Assembly (NCBI RefSeq): GCF_028771845.1
Contig: NZ_CP118270.1
Location: 186,001 to 250,000, forward strand
Reading direction: 5' to 3'
Source: Paenibacillus marchantiae
GTDB taxonomy: Bacteria; Bacillota; Bacilli; Paenibacillales; Paenibacillaceae
DNA: 64,000 nt
The position numbers and the translations under genes are program-made. How positions within the stretch are numbered: the stretch's first letter is position 1; each line of letters starts with the position of its first letter. The notes under the pieces were generated by a model that saw only the letters and a list, made by a program, of their open reading frames with translations, made no database searches and was not told the origin of the DNA. Positions 32,738-42,908 of this stretch are shown here, in pieces.

Positions 32738-34339
32738 TCACCGGGCACTCGCATGAAAAGCAAGGTTTTCTGGTGTCATGACTGTACTCGTATTACGCTC
32801 ATCATCACTAATTAATAATTCTTTGTTACTCCAGTAAGCCTTCGTTTCAGACACTTTGAGCCCCAAATCCTTGTTCCATTGTCCCAAAGGAATAAAGGTC
32901 TGGTTATAGAGTGTCAGCAATTTACTTGAGGATCGAGCCACACTGGAAGAACGCTGTCCACGACTGAATGTGATTTGGTCCTTACCCAATACATATTGAA
33001 TATGAAAAGCCTTGGCAAATTCCTCTAGAGGAACATAATGTTGCCCCTCCAAATAAAATGAAGGTTGTCCCTTATAATTCAATACTCCCTCTCCGGACTT
33101 GATGGCTACGGGTTGTAAAGGGAAGAATATGCCAGAAAATTGAAATGAATCCCAGTAGCCCTTCCATTCTCGGTATGTATCATATTGCAGTTTCAGATGT
33201 TTATTCTCTGAAATGATATATAGAGAGGGAGGAAATGAACCTGGAGCTGAAAAATACTGTTCAATAATGTATTCATCCTCTGTTATCCACTGAACACCCT
33301 CTGTGCGAGCACGATAGGGAGAATCATAAGTTCGAATCAGTTTGAGGGTCTTTAGGTCATATAAATGAACCGTGGACGATTCCATCTTACTATCCAGTCC
33401 ATTCTCAGTAACCAGTATCAGCGTTTTTCTTTCTGGTGAGACAGACGTATGAACATAGCCAATACGATCTTTCAGAAGTGTTATTTTCTTTCCATTCTTG
33501 GTCGCAACAACAGTCCAATCGGATTTGCGGTCTCTTGTGTTGGTTTGTGAGATATTCAGATTAACATCTGTACTTGCCTGAAAAGCTTTGGTAGACAGCC
33601 CTGTCTTTATGTCATGCTTCATCCAAAGCTGTTTCACCTTGGCTGTCTTTCCTTTGGCACCACCATATTCAATATAGTTACATTGGTACTTACTTGTGCA
33701 ATATACACCAACGTTACGGGTTTGCGGGAGTGGTGAGATGGCATAATCCGTATCGGTAAAATCCTTCTCAAGCAAAATTTGCCCGCCAGTATATACCTTG
33801 TTGCCTGTAGTCATGGAATAGTATATTGGTTTATGTTCTTCTTTTACATAAAGCGTATAAAATATCCCTAATTGTGGCTCCAAGTAAATTCTATTTTCAC
33901 CTTCATGTACCTTGCGAAGAGAGTTGCTACTGTAATCATACTCATATAAGACGTAATAATATTGATTGTTATCCGTAGCATAGTAAGTTATGTAACCCTT
34001 TAAGCCTAGTGGTGTATCGGAAACAATTGTATCAGAATGCCCTGAAGTTATCGTTGAGCCCGTATAAATTTGGGGGAGAACTGCATTCTCGGTAAAGTGA
34101 TATTCATTCACCTTTCTTTCACCTGTATCAAAACTCGTTCGGATGGTTTCTACAACAACCTCATGTTCTCTGATCGAAAAATTAATGCTGTGCCTCACAC
34201 GTTCCTTTAAAGAAGTGGTTGCGGATTGCGTGCTTTGCTTGTTGGTTTCAGGGCTAGAAGCTGCAACTGTTAGTCCGGGTAAGGAAAAAAGCATAACGCA
34301 AGCCAACACAGTAACTAAACAAATAGATATTCTGGACAT
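32738..34339 (-). CDS. exported protein with C-terminal stalk domain
   Basis: 533 residues from ATG 34339 (GAGAAGGAG upstream). Signal peptide SICLVTVLACVMLFSLPGLTVAA. The middle part is beta-rich with repeated short strand pairs (YYVLYEYDYSSNSLRKVHEGENRIYLEPQLG, STVHLYDLKTLKLIRTYD), possibly a propeller. Residues about 420-515 look like a degenerate copper-amine-oxidase N-terminal-like domain (YVPLEEFAKAFHIQYVLGKDQITF, FIPLGQWNKDLGLKV). Third stalk-domain protein in 6 kb. Function unknown. Confidence 0.7.
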   Translation of the reverse strand: MSRISICLVTVLACVMLFSLPGLTVAASSPETNKQSTQSATTSLKERVRHSINFSIREHEVVVETIRTSFDTGERKVNEYHFTENAVLPQIYTGSTITSGHSDTIVSDTPLGLKGYITYYATDNNQYYYVLYEYDYSSNSLRKVHEGENRIYLEPQLGIFYTLYVKEEHKPIYYSMTTGNKVYTGGQILLEKDFTDTDYAISPLPQTRNVGVYCTSKYQCNYIEYGGAKGKTAKVKQLWMKHDIKTGLSTKAFQASTDVNLNISQTNTRDRKSDWTVVATKNGKKITLLKDRIGYVHTSVSPERKTLILVTENGLDSKMESSTVHLYDLKTLKLIRTYDSPYRARTEGVQWITEDEYIIEQYFSAPGSFPPSLYIISENKHLKLQYDTYREWKGYWDSFQFSGIFFPLQPVAIKSGEGVLNYKGQPSFYLEGQHYVPLEEFAKAFHIQYVLGKDQITFSRGQRSSSVARSSSKLLTLYNQTFIPLGQWNKDLGLKVSETKAYWSNKELLISDDERNTSTVMTPENLAFHASAR

Positions 34340-34459
34340 ACTTAACTCCTTCTCTAGTAATGTATATTTTATGTGACCTGTTAAGTATAGAACTTCCGAC
34401 CTAAACATTCATTACATTTACTTCCAGTTCGCAGTCGAAGATCTATTTTTAAATAACGT

Positions 34460-35536
34460 TTACACCTCCAAATCCGCTAAACGAATCACTCTCCGATAGT
34501 TCATGTAATCGATCATATCCTCCCAGTCCAACTCACCTGCGTTACTGTCACGATAGTATACGGCCGCAGCGGGTAGGAAACCGACCAACGGACCCATGCC
34601 ACCACAGATCATCGCTCCACCGTCGCCACCTTTGGGCATCATGTTTCCAGAAACATCAAGCGTAAGCTCATAGTTATAGGGATCTCCGGCAAACTGGACA
34701 CCAAAAAAGTTGGGCAGCTCCAAGTCATACGGACGGTCATTCTCAACTACTAGAGAAGGGTCCGGCTCTGCCGATTCATCCACAATTCCCTCCACCTCTT
34801 CGAGGCTTCCAAAATGCTTCAATTTCATCGTGTAGTCGAAGCTGTCTCCCCATGGAAATAACGTGCGGCAGCCCCCTCCATACAGATACTCCCACTCATC
34901 TTCAGTAAGCAAACCAAAACCCGCTTTTGCTTCTTCATTGATTAAATACTCCAACGTCAAATCTTCATTGAACCAAAATACCTGTACTGCCTCACCTTGA
35001 CGAACCAGACGGAACTCTTGATGCAGTTCATACTGGTTCAGATCGGACAACTTAAACTTCTCCAACTCTTCTGCAAAATAGGCACTCTCTTGCGCCATCG
35101 CTTCAGCTTCCGTCACTTCAATCCAGCCAAGTGAATGGTTCCTGCACTCCACCAGCATGGGAGCAATGTGCACTTCCCTGACCGGAGACATCTGGCTACT
35201 TAAAAAAGAATCCACGTCTTCCACACCATACTCACTGACCGTCTCTAATAAATCGGTTGACGTTTCTTCGTTCATTCCATCCTGCCAGCGATCCCAGCCG
35301 AGTGTCACCCGATCACCAGGCACAAACACAAATCTCTGCTCATCATACGAAAATACACCTGTCTCGATTCGCTGACCGAATCGTTCAAATGTCTCCATTT
35401 CTTCATACTTCAAACCTGTGGGAAAATAACTGACCATCCCACGCAACAGTTCCTCTTTTTCCTGAGCAGACAGCCCTTTCCATGCATCTCGATTCAATGG
35501 CCCCATATACTCATCCACCTTTACTTGTATCCTCAT
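34460..35536 (-). CDS. SUMF1/formylglycine-generating-enzyme-like fold protein
   Basis: 358 residues, cytoplasmic. The segment LLTEDEWEYLYGGGCRTLFPWGDSFD matches the FGE/SUMF1 signature (LPTEAEWEYAARGG...PWG), and LPNFFGVQFAGDPYNYEL corresponds to the downstream N-x-FGL-D block. The rest is divergent; the two active-site cysteines of true FGE are not apparent, so it is probably a binding or structural relative, not an enzyme. It lies 41 bp downstream of the 562-residue protein gene and is probably cotranscribed with it. Confidence 0.65.
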   Translation of the reverse strand: MRIQVKVDEYMGPLNRDAWKGLSAQEKEELLRGMVSYFPTGLKYEEMETFERFGQRIETGVFSYDEQRFVFVPGDRVTLGWDRWQDGMNEETSTDLLETVSEYGVEDVDSFLSSQMSPVREVHIAPMLVECRNHSLGWIEVTEAEAMAQESAYFAEELEKFKLSDLNQYELHQEFRLVRQGEAVQVFWFNEDLTLEYLINEEAKAGFGLLTEDEWEYLYGGGCRTLFPWGDSFDYTMKLKHFGSLEEVEGIVDESAEPDPSLVVENDRPYDLELPNFFGVQFAGDPYNYELTLDVSGNMMPKGGDGGAMICGGMGPLVGFLPAAAVYYRDSNAGELDWEDMIDYMNYRRVIRLADLEV

Positions 35537-35576
35537 ACATCACATCAACCTTGAAAAGCCACTCACGGGTATATCC

Positions 35577-37265
35577 TTATTTCCCTGCGGCCTTTAACAG
35601 TTCTAACAGCAATTCTTTCCGTCTTCCCTCAGCCTTGCGTGCCAGCGTTGCAAGCTTCTCTACCTTGCCCCAGATCGGATACAACACATGCTCCACTTCA
35701 TAGGTTTCCATTCCTTGCAGCGATTGGACCAGAAGTTCAAGCTTCTCCTCATCCTCCAACTCTGGCTGAATCTTCAGCTTCAGGGAATCCGTAGAGCGAC
35801 GCAGGCAGGTAACTAATGCAGGTATGGAACTGGCCGTTACACCATGTGTCTCAGCAAAGGCAACGGTGAATTTATCCTGTACCAACTGGTGCTCATCATC
35901 CACTTCACCCATGTAATATTCAACCAACGGGAAATACCGCTCATCTGCCAATCCAAGTCCGAAGGTTGCATAACTGCCTGGCATACAGTTCTTTTCACCC
36001 TCTGTATCCGCATAAAATTCGAACTCTTCGATCGCTGCACGTGCATACTCTTCAAGTAGCGGACGCAGCTCCGGGTACTCCAGTGCGTTTGCGAAAAATC
36101 GATGGGTATCCGACTTCGCAAGCCCTTTAATCGGCAGATACTGCTTCACGCTGGATTTGAGCTTGATCTTGTAACTTTTGGGGAAGCCCTGCTTCAGCAA
36201 ACGGGTGATAAAACCAAGGGCCTGTTTGTAGGCAGCTACTTCTTCCTTGCGAATGATGATAGTAATGATCGAGAACACATCGTTGGCTGTGCATTCCATC
36301 TGCTCATTTTTTACATGAATATCTTCCTTGGCATAGGTTCCGCTACCTTCCGTCATCATACGAACCGCACGGCTACTACCCAATTGTTTGGCCAGTTCCA
36401 AGAAAGTAAGGCCTTTCGGTTTACTGTAACTAGGCTCATAACGAAGAATCATCACGGCTGCATACAGCAGCAGATCGATAGGCTGTGCCACCTGCTGCCC
36501 ATGCTCAATCTTTGGCTGGTCCTCCTCCAAAGAAGCACCTGGCTTAAGTGTATATACATTGGCGCTGTATGCAGAAGGCTGTACATCAAAGTAACGTGGC
36601 AAAAAATGATTCTCCGCCCAAGACGTTATCGCACGAATAATATCACCACGATGCTCCGCCAGAGCTTCCTGACGCCCTTTATTTAACTCCTGTATTCGAT
36701 CATATTGCGCTATAGTCCACGCTACGTCCAGTTCAGGGAACAATTTCGGGTCAAGCAGGTGACGCGTCAAAAAAAAGGATTCCAACGGCTTTGTTGGATA
36801 TGAACCTTTTAGCAGCTTATGGTCTACGTATGTATGAATGCGCTCAAGCAACTGCTGCCTTTTCCCTTCGTTGATATATTCGAGCATGGTCACTTGCAGC
36901 TTTCCTTCTGTCGTTGGAAATTTCCCGCGAAAGGTAAACCGATAATCGATCAACGGTGTATCCACCAGCTTGTCCAATTTCTCTTGAACCACTTCTACAA
37001 GCTTGGGCTGGATCTCATTTCGTACCTGTTCCTCGGTAAAGGGACCGGGATTCTTCGATTTCAATCCCTCATCCAATCCAAGATCCACACTGTCTACTGT
37101 AGTCCGTCCAGGTCTGTAATCCAGCAAAATATCATTAAAAATCCCCATTTGCAGCGTAGTTCGCTTCACAGCCTTTTCCAGGTCATCCCGCTTCAACTGT
37201 TCACTAAACCATTCTTCAATGACCTCAATCATCTCTTCCATTGCCTGATCATAGAGTGTACTCAT
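35577..37265 (-). CDS. uncharacterised protein (possibly DUF6138 family)
   Basis: 562 residues, no signal peptide or membrane helix, largely alpha-helical with charged repeats (QALLDIK-like amphipathic helices are absent; instead EEMIEVIEEWFSEQLKRDDLEKAVKRTTLQMGIFNDILLDY at the N-terminus). I recall similar N-termini in the DUF6138 family but cannot confirm it. Upstream of the FGE-like protein in the same direction. No function assigned. Confidence 0.55.
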   Translation of the reverse strand: MSTLYDQAMEEMIEVIEEWFSEQLKRDDLEKAVKRTTLQMGIFNDILLDYRPGRTTVDSVDLGLDEGLKSKNPGPFTEEQVRNEIQPKLVEVVQEKLDKLVDTPLIDYRFTFRGKFPTTEGKLQVTMLEYINEGKRQQLLERIHTYVDHKLLKGSYPTKPLESFFLTRHLLDPKLFPELDVAWTIAQYDRIQELNKGRQEALAEHRGDIIRAITSWAENHFLPRYFDVQPSAYSANVYTLKPGASLEEDQPKIEHGQQVAQPIDLLLYAAVMILRYEPSYSKPKGLTFLELAKQLGSSRAVRMMTEGSGTYAKEDIHVKNEQMECTANDVFSIITIIIRKEEVAAYKQALGFITRLLKQGFPKSYKIKLKSSVKQYLPIKGLAKSDTHRFFANALEYPELRPLLEEYARAAIEEFEFYADTEGEKNCMPGSYATFGLGLADERYFPLVEYYMGEVDDEHQLVQDKFTVAFAETHGVTASSIPALVTCLRRSTDSLKLKIQPELEDEEKLELLVQSLQGMETYEVEHVLYPIWGKVEKLATLARKAEGRRKELLLELLKAAGK

Positions 37266-37458
37266 GCTTCGACCGCCTTCCCATTTATCAGATCATTCCT
37301 CAAACCATCTATGCTAAAAATTACGTATTGATGTTCGTATATTACCTATTATCTTACTCTCTCACGCATCTGCGAAACAATAAGTCTTACGCACGGTTGT
37401 ACGCAGAGAAATTAATGGATAAGCTCTTTCGTACATGTCTAAGCATTCCGCATACAAA
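37266..37458. other. intergenic region upstream of the 562-residue protein
   Basis: Part of a 304-bp gap. It should contain the promoter of the gene starting at 37265; no strong box or operator is evident. No convincing small gene. Confidence 0.4.
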
Positions 37459-37502
37459 ACAAAAACACCGGATTCAGGCGACTTTCCGCCCAAATCCGGT
37501 GT
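37459..37502 (-). terminator. intrinsic terminator of the LplA-like gene
   Basis: ACACCGGATT and AATCCGGTGT outer arms with inner GGCG/CGCC, followed by TTTTTGTTTTG on the minus strand. Confidence 0.9.
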
Positions 37503-37569
37503 ATTCACGAAATACCTCTTCCTTCTTGTATTACTTTAGTATGATTCATCTCGTAAATCATTCACGGTA

Positions 37570-39222
37570 TTAATTAACTGTTTTGAACCATTCATTGACT
37601 TCCGTTGTGATTTGATCGCCGCCCATGGATTTCCACTTCGTTACGAACGCGTCGAATTCATCGATGCCAACCTGACCGTAAATAATTTTGCTGAACGTAT
37701 CTTTCTCCAGCTTGTCGAGCGCATCTTTCTTCATCTTCATCGTATCCGTAGGTGCACCCGTAAATTTGTTCTTGATTGCATCATCCTTATGAGCTACCAC
37801 GACTTGAGCCGCAGCAAATACTTCAGGTTTGTTGGCGATTTTCGTATTTTTCTCGAAAGGTGTTTCTGCTTCCTTACCTGTAGCGAGTTCTGCCAACGTA
37901 TCCATCATCAGGTTAGGAATACGGGCACCATCATAAGTGAGTGTATACTTCAGCGGTGATACGCCGTCTTTCAGATCAGCTTCACCAAGCACTTTGCCAT
38001 CTACAATATCAAAGTCATATCCTTGAGCAAAGCCATGTTCGAACTCCCCACCCACTTCTGGATTAGCGAAGTTATCAAACAAATAATTTTGATATGTGAA
38101 GAAAATTTCTGGGTTTGCCATATCCTTGTTGATCAACACGACCCCGTTGCTAGCACCTGAACCGTGGTGATGGCTCTCCCCAGTCGGTCCGGTTGGCAGG
38201 GCAATTGCTTTGTAGGTAGCGCCGTCCACATTTTTCTTCACATCATCGATCGGCCAGTTCGGCATCCAGTGTGGTCCCACAATGATTCCGGCTTTGCCTG
38301 CTGTAAACAGTTCAGCTGCCTTGATTTCATCATATACGCCGGCTTCCTTCGGCAGATAGCCTTTGGACAACCAGTCTTTCATCGTTGCAAGTCCTTCTTT
38401 CACACCCGGTTGAACCGAGCCATATTCCAGTGTTCCTTCTGCATTCAGATTCCACTGTCCCGGCATCGTGTTATACATTCCGAAGATCCAGCCGGATTCG
38501 GTCATCCATGTATTGAGGGCAATTTTCATACCGACCGTCAGACCGTACGTATCTTTCTTACCGTTACCATCCGGGTCCTGATTTGTGAATGCATCCATCA
38601 CCGTAACGAGCTCATCGATCGTTTTTGGTTCTTCCAGTCCCAGCTTCTTCAGCCAGTCTTCGCGGATGAACATAACAGGGTCGCCATTGTAGGCATAATC
38701 GAAGATCGGAATACCATAACGTTTACCTTCATACATGTATGGGTACCACTCTTCCGGTGCGGATTCGGCAGCCCCTTTCCATGTGTCGGATGCATACTTA
38801 TCGAACAGTTCACCTGCATCGGCGAATTTACCCGACTCAATCAACTCACGCACCAGATTGTAGTCACCACGGATAGAGACGATATCCGGCAGCTCTTCAT
38901 TAGCCGACAAGGAGAGACGAAGCTTCGTGTAAAAAGCATCATTGGTCACGGATACAGCCCAAGGTGTGGTCAGATCGATGCCCAAACGTTCTTTGGCCCA
39001 TTTGGTGTGCACGTTGTTCTGTGCAGTTTCTCCGTTCTTAAACTTTGTATCATCATTCCAGGCTCGCAAATAGCTCATCTGAACCGAAGGTTCATACTTA
39101 CCATCTTGCAGCGCAAGTGGTGCAGCCGCTTCCTTGGATGGTTCTTCCTTTGCCCCCGAACTGCATGCCGTTACGGCAACCATCGTCAGTGCAAGCAATG
39201 CAGTCATCATTTTTCTATACAT
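37570..39222 (-). CDS. extracellular solute-binding lipoprotein (LplA-like)
   Basis: 550 residues, an oligosaccharide-binding lipoprotein: signal MTALLALTMVAVTAC with lipobox Cys about 16 and a Ser/Lys/Glu linker. The size (about 550) and the motifs TPWAVSVTNDAFYTKLRLSLSANEELPDI, MFIREDWLKKLG and TFGKIIYG-type tail place it with the LplA family that pairs with LplB/YtcP permeases. Start ATG 39222 with GAGGAGGGG upstream. It follows the YesMN-type genes by 99 bp on the same strand; the permeases lie on the opposite strand at 42909-44765. Confidence 0.93.
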   Translation of the reverse strand: MYRKMMTALLALTMVAVTACSSGAKEEPSKEAAAPLALQDGKYEPSVQMSYLRAWNDDTKFKNGETAQNNVHTKWAKERLGIDLTTPWAVSVTNDAFYTKLRLSLSANEELPDIVSIRGDYNLVRELIESGKFADAGELFDKYASDTWKGAAESAPEEWYPYMYEGKRYGIPIFDYAYNGDPVMFIREDWLKKLGLEEPKTIDELVTVMDAFTNQDPDGNGKKDTYGLTVGMKIALNTWMTESGWIFGMYNTMPGQWNLNAEGTLEYGSVQPGVKEGLATMKDWLSKGYLPKEAGVYDEIKAAELFTAGKAGIIVGPHWMPNWPIDDVKKNVDGATYKAIALPTGPTGESHHHGSGASNGVVLINKDMANPEIFFTYQNYLFDNFANPEVGGEFEHGFAQGYDFDIVDGKVLGEADLKDGVSPLKYTLTYDGARIPNLMMDTLAELATGKEAETPFEKNTKIANKPEVFAAAQVVVAHKDDAIKNKFTGAPTDTMKMKKDALDKLEKDTFSKIIYGQVGIDEFDAFVTKWKSMGGDQITTEVNEWFKTVN

Positions 39223-39321
39223 GAAACCCCTCCTCAATCACTTTGAATACCCTTACATGAAAAGGATAGTGCAGCCGGGGAAGCAAACATATATCACAAT
39301 TTCAATGTTCATATTGATTTG

Positions 39322-40914
39322 TTAACCGTTCCGAAAATCCTGCGGGGTCAGGCCATAATGTTTGCGGAATACTTGAATGAAATAAGGGGTATTGTTATAT
39401 CCCACTTCCTGACCGACTTCATAAATCTTCATTGCCGTGTGTTTCAGCAAGTGAACAGCACGTTCCATCCGGGAACGGATAATGTAGTCACTAATGCCTT
39501 CACCCGTCGATTGTTTATACATTTTGGACAAATATACCGGGTGCAGATGAACCTCCCCCGCAATAACTTGCAAGGAAAGATCTTCTCCCAGATGGTGGTC
39601 AATCCATTGCTGGACCTGTCTGATCATGTTCGATCCACTTTCCTGGCCCGTATCGGTTGTGCTTAGAGCCCATTGTTCCATCACGCTCCGGGTCCATGCT
39701 TCCAGACTCCGAAGTGACACGCCGTAGCCGTCCTTCAACAGTTGCTGATACTGCTCACCAAGGACATCGGACAACTGTCTGCCCTCCCGATGAGCCATGT
39801 AGGAGAACGCGGCTGCGAGATAGTGAAAAGCAACATAGACATGCTCCGGGAACACACTATCCGATAACTCGGCAAAAATCGCATCAATCTTGCGATTGGC
39901 GTCCTCCATCCGTCCTGCTTCCAGCAGTGCGGTCAGTCCGGGTGGCTCATACAGTGCCGCAAGTGATTTCAATGTTGATCCATGGGAGCCGGCAGCCGCA
40001 TTGAGATGCAACCCTTTGCCTGCTTCCGCCTGCTTGCGCAAGGCACTTACAGCTTGATGGTAAAGCTGCGGAACTTGCTCTGGAAAACGGCCTATCCGGC
40101 TGACTGATAGTGAAATCGTCGCGTTTAAATACTGCTTCACACTGTGAAGCAGCCGTTCTCCGAGCCGCCCCATCAGCAGTTCCGGTTCAGACTGTGCCTG
40201 TTTCGGACTTGCCATGAAAACGAGATCATCATACGCATCGTCCGTATGGCAGAGATGATAGCTGCTGCCAAAGATTTCTTCCACGACGTTAGAGATGGCG
40301 TATTTCATTAAACGGAATGCCTTGTTTGTTGGCTGTGGGTCATCATAGCGGATAAGCAGCAGCTGCATTTTGTCCTGGGGACGGAATCCAATCTCGAATT
40401 GCTCCAGCTTCTCCACAAGTTCGCTCTCTACAAATTTATGTCCAAGCAGCACATCCTTCATTAATCCCGCCCGCTTCTCCGGTAAATGTTCTCTCACCGA
40501 ATACATGGCGCGCTGGTGCATCAACTGTTTCTCTCCCTCCAGCCGAATCTGGACGGAGGCCTGCTGCACGGCTTCAATCAACTCCTCATCCCGCACTGGT
40601 TTCAGCAGATAACTCACTGTTCCATGACGGAGTGCCTGCTTCGCATAATCAAAGGATGCATGTCCAGATAAAATGATACATTTGGTCCGCTCCCACTTTT
40701 GACGAATATGACTCACCAAATCCAGACCAGACAAGCCCGGCATACGAATATCGGTGATGATAATATGGACCTGATGTGCGGCCATTTGCTGCAATGCCTC
40801 TTTCACCGAGTACGCCTTATATACGTGCCCAATCCCATGTTCTCTCCACGGTATGGAGGCTGCAATCGATTCCACCGCTGAATGTTCATCATCCACGACC
40901 ATTAGATTCATCAT
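39322..40914 (-). CDS. AraC-type response regulator (YesN-like)
   Basis: 530 residues: receiver domain (VVDDEHSAVESI, phospho-Asp in HIIITDIRMPGLSG, Lys in LLKPVRDEE), a long middle region, and a C-terminal AraC double helix-turn-helix (LSLQVIAGEVHLHPVYLSKMYKQSTG...VGYNNTPYFIQVFRKHYGLTPQDF). Start ATG 40914 with GAGGAGG upstream; it overlaps the kinase 3' end by 26 nt. Probably activates the SBP and permease genes. Confidence 0.92.
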   Translation of the reverse strand: MMNLMVVDDEHSAVESIAASIPWREHGIGHVYKAYSVKEALQQMAAHQVHIIITDIRMPGLSGLDLVSHIRQKWERTKCIILSGHASFDYAKQALRHGTVSYLLKPVRDEELIEAVQQASVQIRLEGEKQLMHQRAMYSVREHLPEKRAGLMKDVLLGHKFVESELVEKLEQFEIGFRPQDKMQLLLIRYDDPQPTNKAFRLMKYAISNVVEEIFGSSYHLCHTDDAYDDLVFMASPKQAQSEPELLMGRLGERLLHSVKQYLNATISLSVSRIGRFPEQVPQLYHQAVSALRKQAEAGKGLHLNAAAGSHGSTLKSLAALYEPPGLTALLEAGRMEDANRKIDAIFAELSDSVFPEHVYVAFHYLAAAFSYMAHREGRQLSDVLGEQYQQLLKDGYGVSLRSLEAWTRSVMEQWALSTTDTGQESGSNMIRQVQQWIDHHLGEDLSLQVIAGEVHLHPVYLSKMYKQSTGEGISDYIIRSRMERAVHLLKHTAMKIYEVGQEVGYNNTPYFIQVFRKHYGLTPQDFRNG

Positions 40915-42649
40915 TAGGATATTCCTCCTCAAACCATCGTATTTCCACACTGAGACCCCCATAAGGGATCACTCCAAAATGAAGCCCTGAAGAATGACCA
41001 TATCGTGTAACGAGCCGCTGGTGTACATTCCAGGTACCCGTGCCTATTTCTTCACCCATCGGTTCATTGATTTCTCGCTCAAGACTAGCAATCTCTTCCG
41101 ACGTCAAAGTAACACCGTCGTTATCGACAAACAGACTGTATCGTGTGTATTCCCTTCCATCGATTTGCTCTTGTGCTGCCATACCTGTAACTACGATGTG
41201 ACCGCTACCCTCCATCGGTTCAATGCCGTGAATGACTGCATTCTCCACAATAGGCTGGATCAGCAGCCTCGGAATGTGCTGCTGCATCAGTTCTTGCGGT
41301 ACAGCGATCTCATACGACAAACGGTTGGTGCGCATCTGTTGGATGGACAAATAATTGTCCAACAACCGGATTTCCTCTTCCACGGTCGTCATATCGTTCT
41401 CATCACGTGTGATGTAGCGATAGTAATCTCCCAGGCTGAGCGACATGGCAATAACCGCTTCGCGGTTGCCGAGCTGCGTCATATTTTTAATATAAAACAG
41501 ACAATTATACAGGAAATGAGGATTGATCTGTGATTGCAGATGCTTCAACGTCGCTTCCCGCGAGCGAATGCGTTCCTCGTATACCTTTTCGATCAGCTCC
41601 TGAATCTGCTCGGCCATGTGATTGAAGCTCTGCGTCAGATAAGCGAATTCATCCCGGGAGTGATCGACCGGAATTCGTGTGGACAGCTGTCCTTTGCGAA
41701 TCTGCTGCAATCCTCTCATCAGACGTTGTATCGGCACCTGTACCTTTCGGTATAACAACAGGGCAGCGCCAATACTGAGCACGAGCAGCAGCAAAATCGA
41801 GGTTATAAACATATTTCGGCTCTTGTCCATCGGCGTAAGCAAATCATCCAGTACAACCGGGTTAACATAGATTCCGTTTAGTTGTTTGGAGAGCACATAA
41901 CTGACCAAGTACTGCTTGCCCCCCACCTCCAGCTGATGGTTGCCTTCACTATCCAATTCGGTTAATGGCATGTCCCGCATCACCGCTTCCACGAGCTCGG
42001 GGTCCGCACTCCGATTTAACAGAGGCTCGTTGCCAGGGACGAGAAGAAAGGGATCTCCTCCCTGGGCCTCCTTGAAATCATCCAGCATGGCAACAATGTT
42101 CATCGGGTCAAAATCAATCTCCATCACCGTTCGTACATCCGTGGTCACAGGTTTTTCATTCCACTCGTAGTTATCCGTAAAGAAATAAGTGAAGCTGCCT
42201 TCGTTCAACTGCCATCGGCCTGGCTGTGGAAAGTTTAACATCTTCTCATTGAAGACCGTCCGGTTGGACATGGTGGATAGGACCAGCTCTGCCTGAGGCA
42301 GAACAATGGTAATATCGTTCTTCCAGCGGCTGGTGGACTGGTATAGTGACAATTTGTCGAGAATATCGAGATAGATGCTGTTTTTCTCATATTGGCTGGT
42401 CGATTCTGTCATGTAACGATAGTGTAGAATGCTTGGATCACGCAGTAAAGTCAGCCCATAAAGCGAGAGCTGTTCAATATTTTTATCCACCTGAGAGCTA
42501 AAATAGTTGAACTGGTTCAAGCTGGACTGTTGCTTCTCCTCGACGATCATGTCCACGTTCGCCTGATTCGCGTAGGTATAGAGCAGCAAGATGGGTACCA
42601 GCAAGCAGACCAGCAGCATGACTGTTTTTGAGAATACTGTAAATTTCAT
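40889..42649 (-). CDS. sensor histidine kinase (YesM-like)
   Basis: 586 residues: N-terminal helix, a 240-residue extracellular sensor, a second helix (FITSILLLLVLSIGAALLLY, about 285-305), HAMP, a His-kinase domain of the LytS/YesM class (SQINPHFLYNCL with the phospho-His, no HisKA domain) and an ATPase domain (NAVIHGIEP). ATG 42649 with CAGGGTGA upstream. Probably senses the solute or its binding protein. Confidence 0.92.
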   Translation of the reverse strand: MKFTVFSKTVMLLVCLLVPILLLYTYANQANVDMIVEEKQQSSLNQFNYFSSQVDKNIEQLSLYGLTLLRDPSILHYRYMTESTSQYEKNSIYLDILDKLSLYQSTSRWKNDITIVLPQAELVLSTMSNRTVFNEKMLNFPQPGRWQLNEGSFTYFFTDNYEWNEKPVTTDVRTVMEIDFDPMNIVAMLDDFKEAQGGDPFLLVPGNEPLLNRSADPELVEAVMRDMPLTELDSEGNHQLEVGGKQYLVSYVLSKQLNGIYVNPVVLDDLLTPMDKSRNMFITSILLLLVLSIGAALLLYRKVQVPIQRLMRGLQQIRKGQLSTRIPVDHSRDEFAYLTQSFNHMAEQIQELIEKVYEERIRSREATLKHLQSQINPHFLYNCLFYIKNMTQLGNREAVIAMSLSLGDYYRYITRDENDMTTVEEEIRLLDNYLSIQQMRTNRLSYEIAVPQELMQQHIPRLLIQPIVENAVIHGIEPMEGSGHIVVTGMAAQEQIDGREYTRYSLFVDNDGVTLTSEEIASLEREINEPMGEEIGTGTWNVHQRLVTRYGHSSGLHFGVIPYGGLSVEIRWFEEEYPNDESNGRG

Positions 42650-42828
42650 TGCTTCACCCTGTCCCGTATTAAAGTAAAGATACACATCGAAGTCCTATTT
42701 TATATTGAAACCCCTTACATATCTATACTGAATTTCAAATGAGTCACTATTCGGTATACGTTTTTAACAAGTTAATAAATCAACATCCGCCTTGAAATGT
42801 TGTTCTATAGCCCGCTCGTTTCCATTGC

Positions 42829-42885
42829 TATAATTCAGTTGCTCCACTATTTGCAGAGGCTTACTAGCCTCATTATGCAGAGGCT
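42829..42885 (+). promoter_or_regulatory. promoter and leader repeats of the LplB-like operon
   Basis: Perfect TATAAT at 42829-42834 without a recognisable -35, as expected for a promoter activated by a YesN-type regulator. In the leader, TGCAGAGGCT occurs twice (42852-42861, 42876-42885) and GCCTC lies between them (42867-42871), so either GAGGC can pair with it. Confidence 0.5.
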
Positions 42886-42908
42886 GGACGATATAAAGGA
42901 GGGACCTG

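Noticed and set aside
38164..39246. 360-codon open frame on the plus strand
   Set aside because: Antisense to the LplA-like gene; atypical composition and no start signal.
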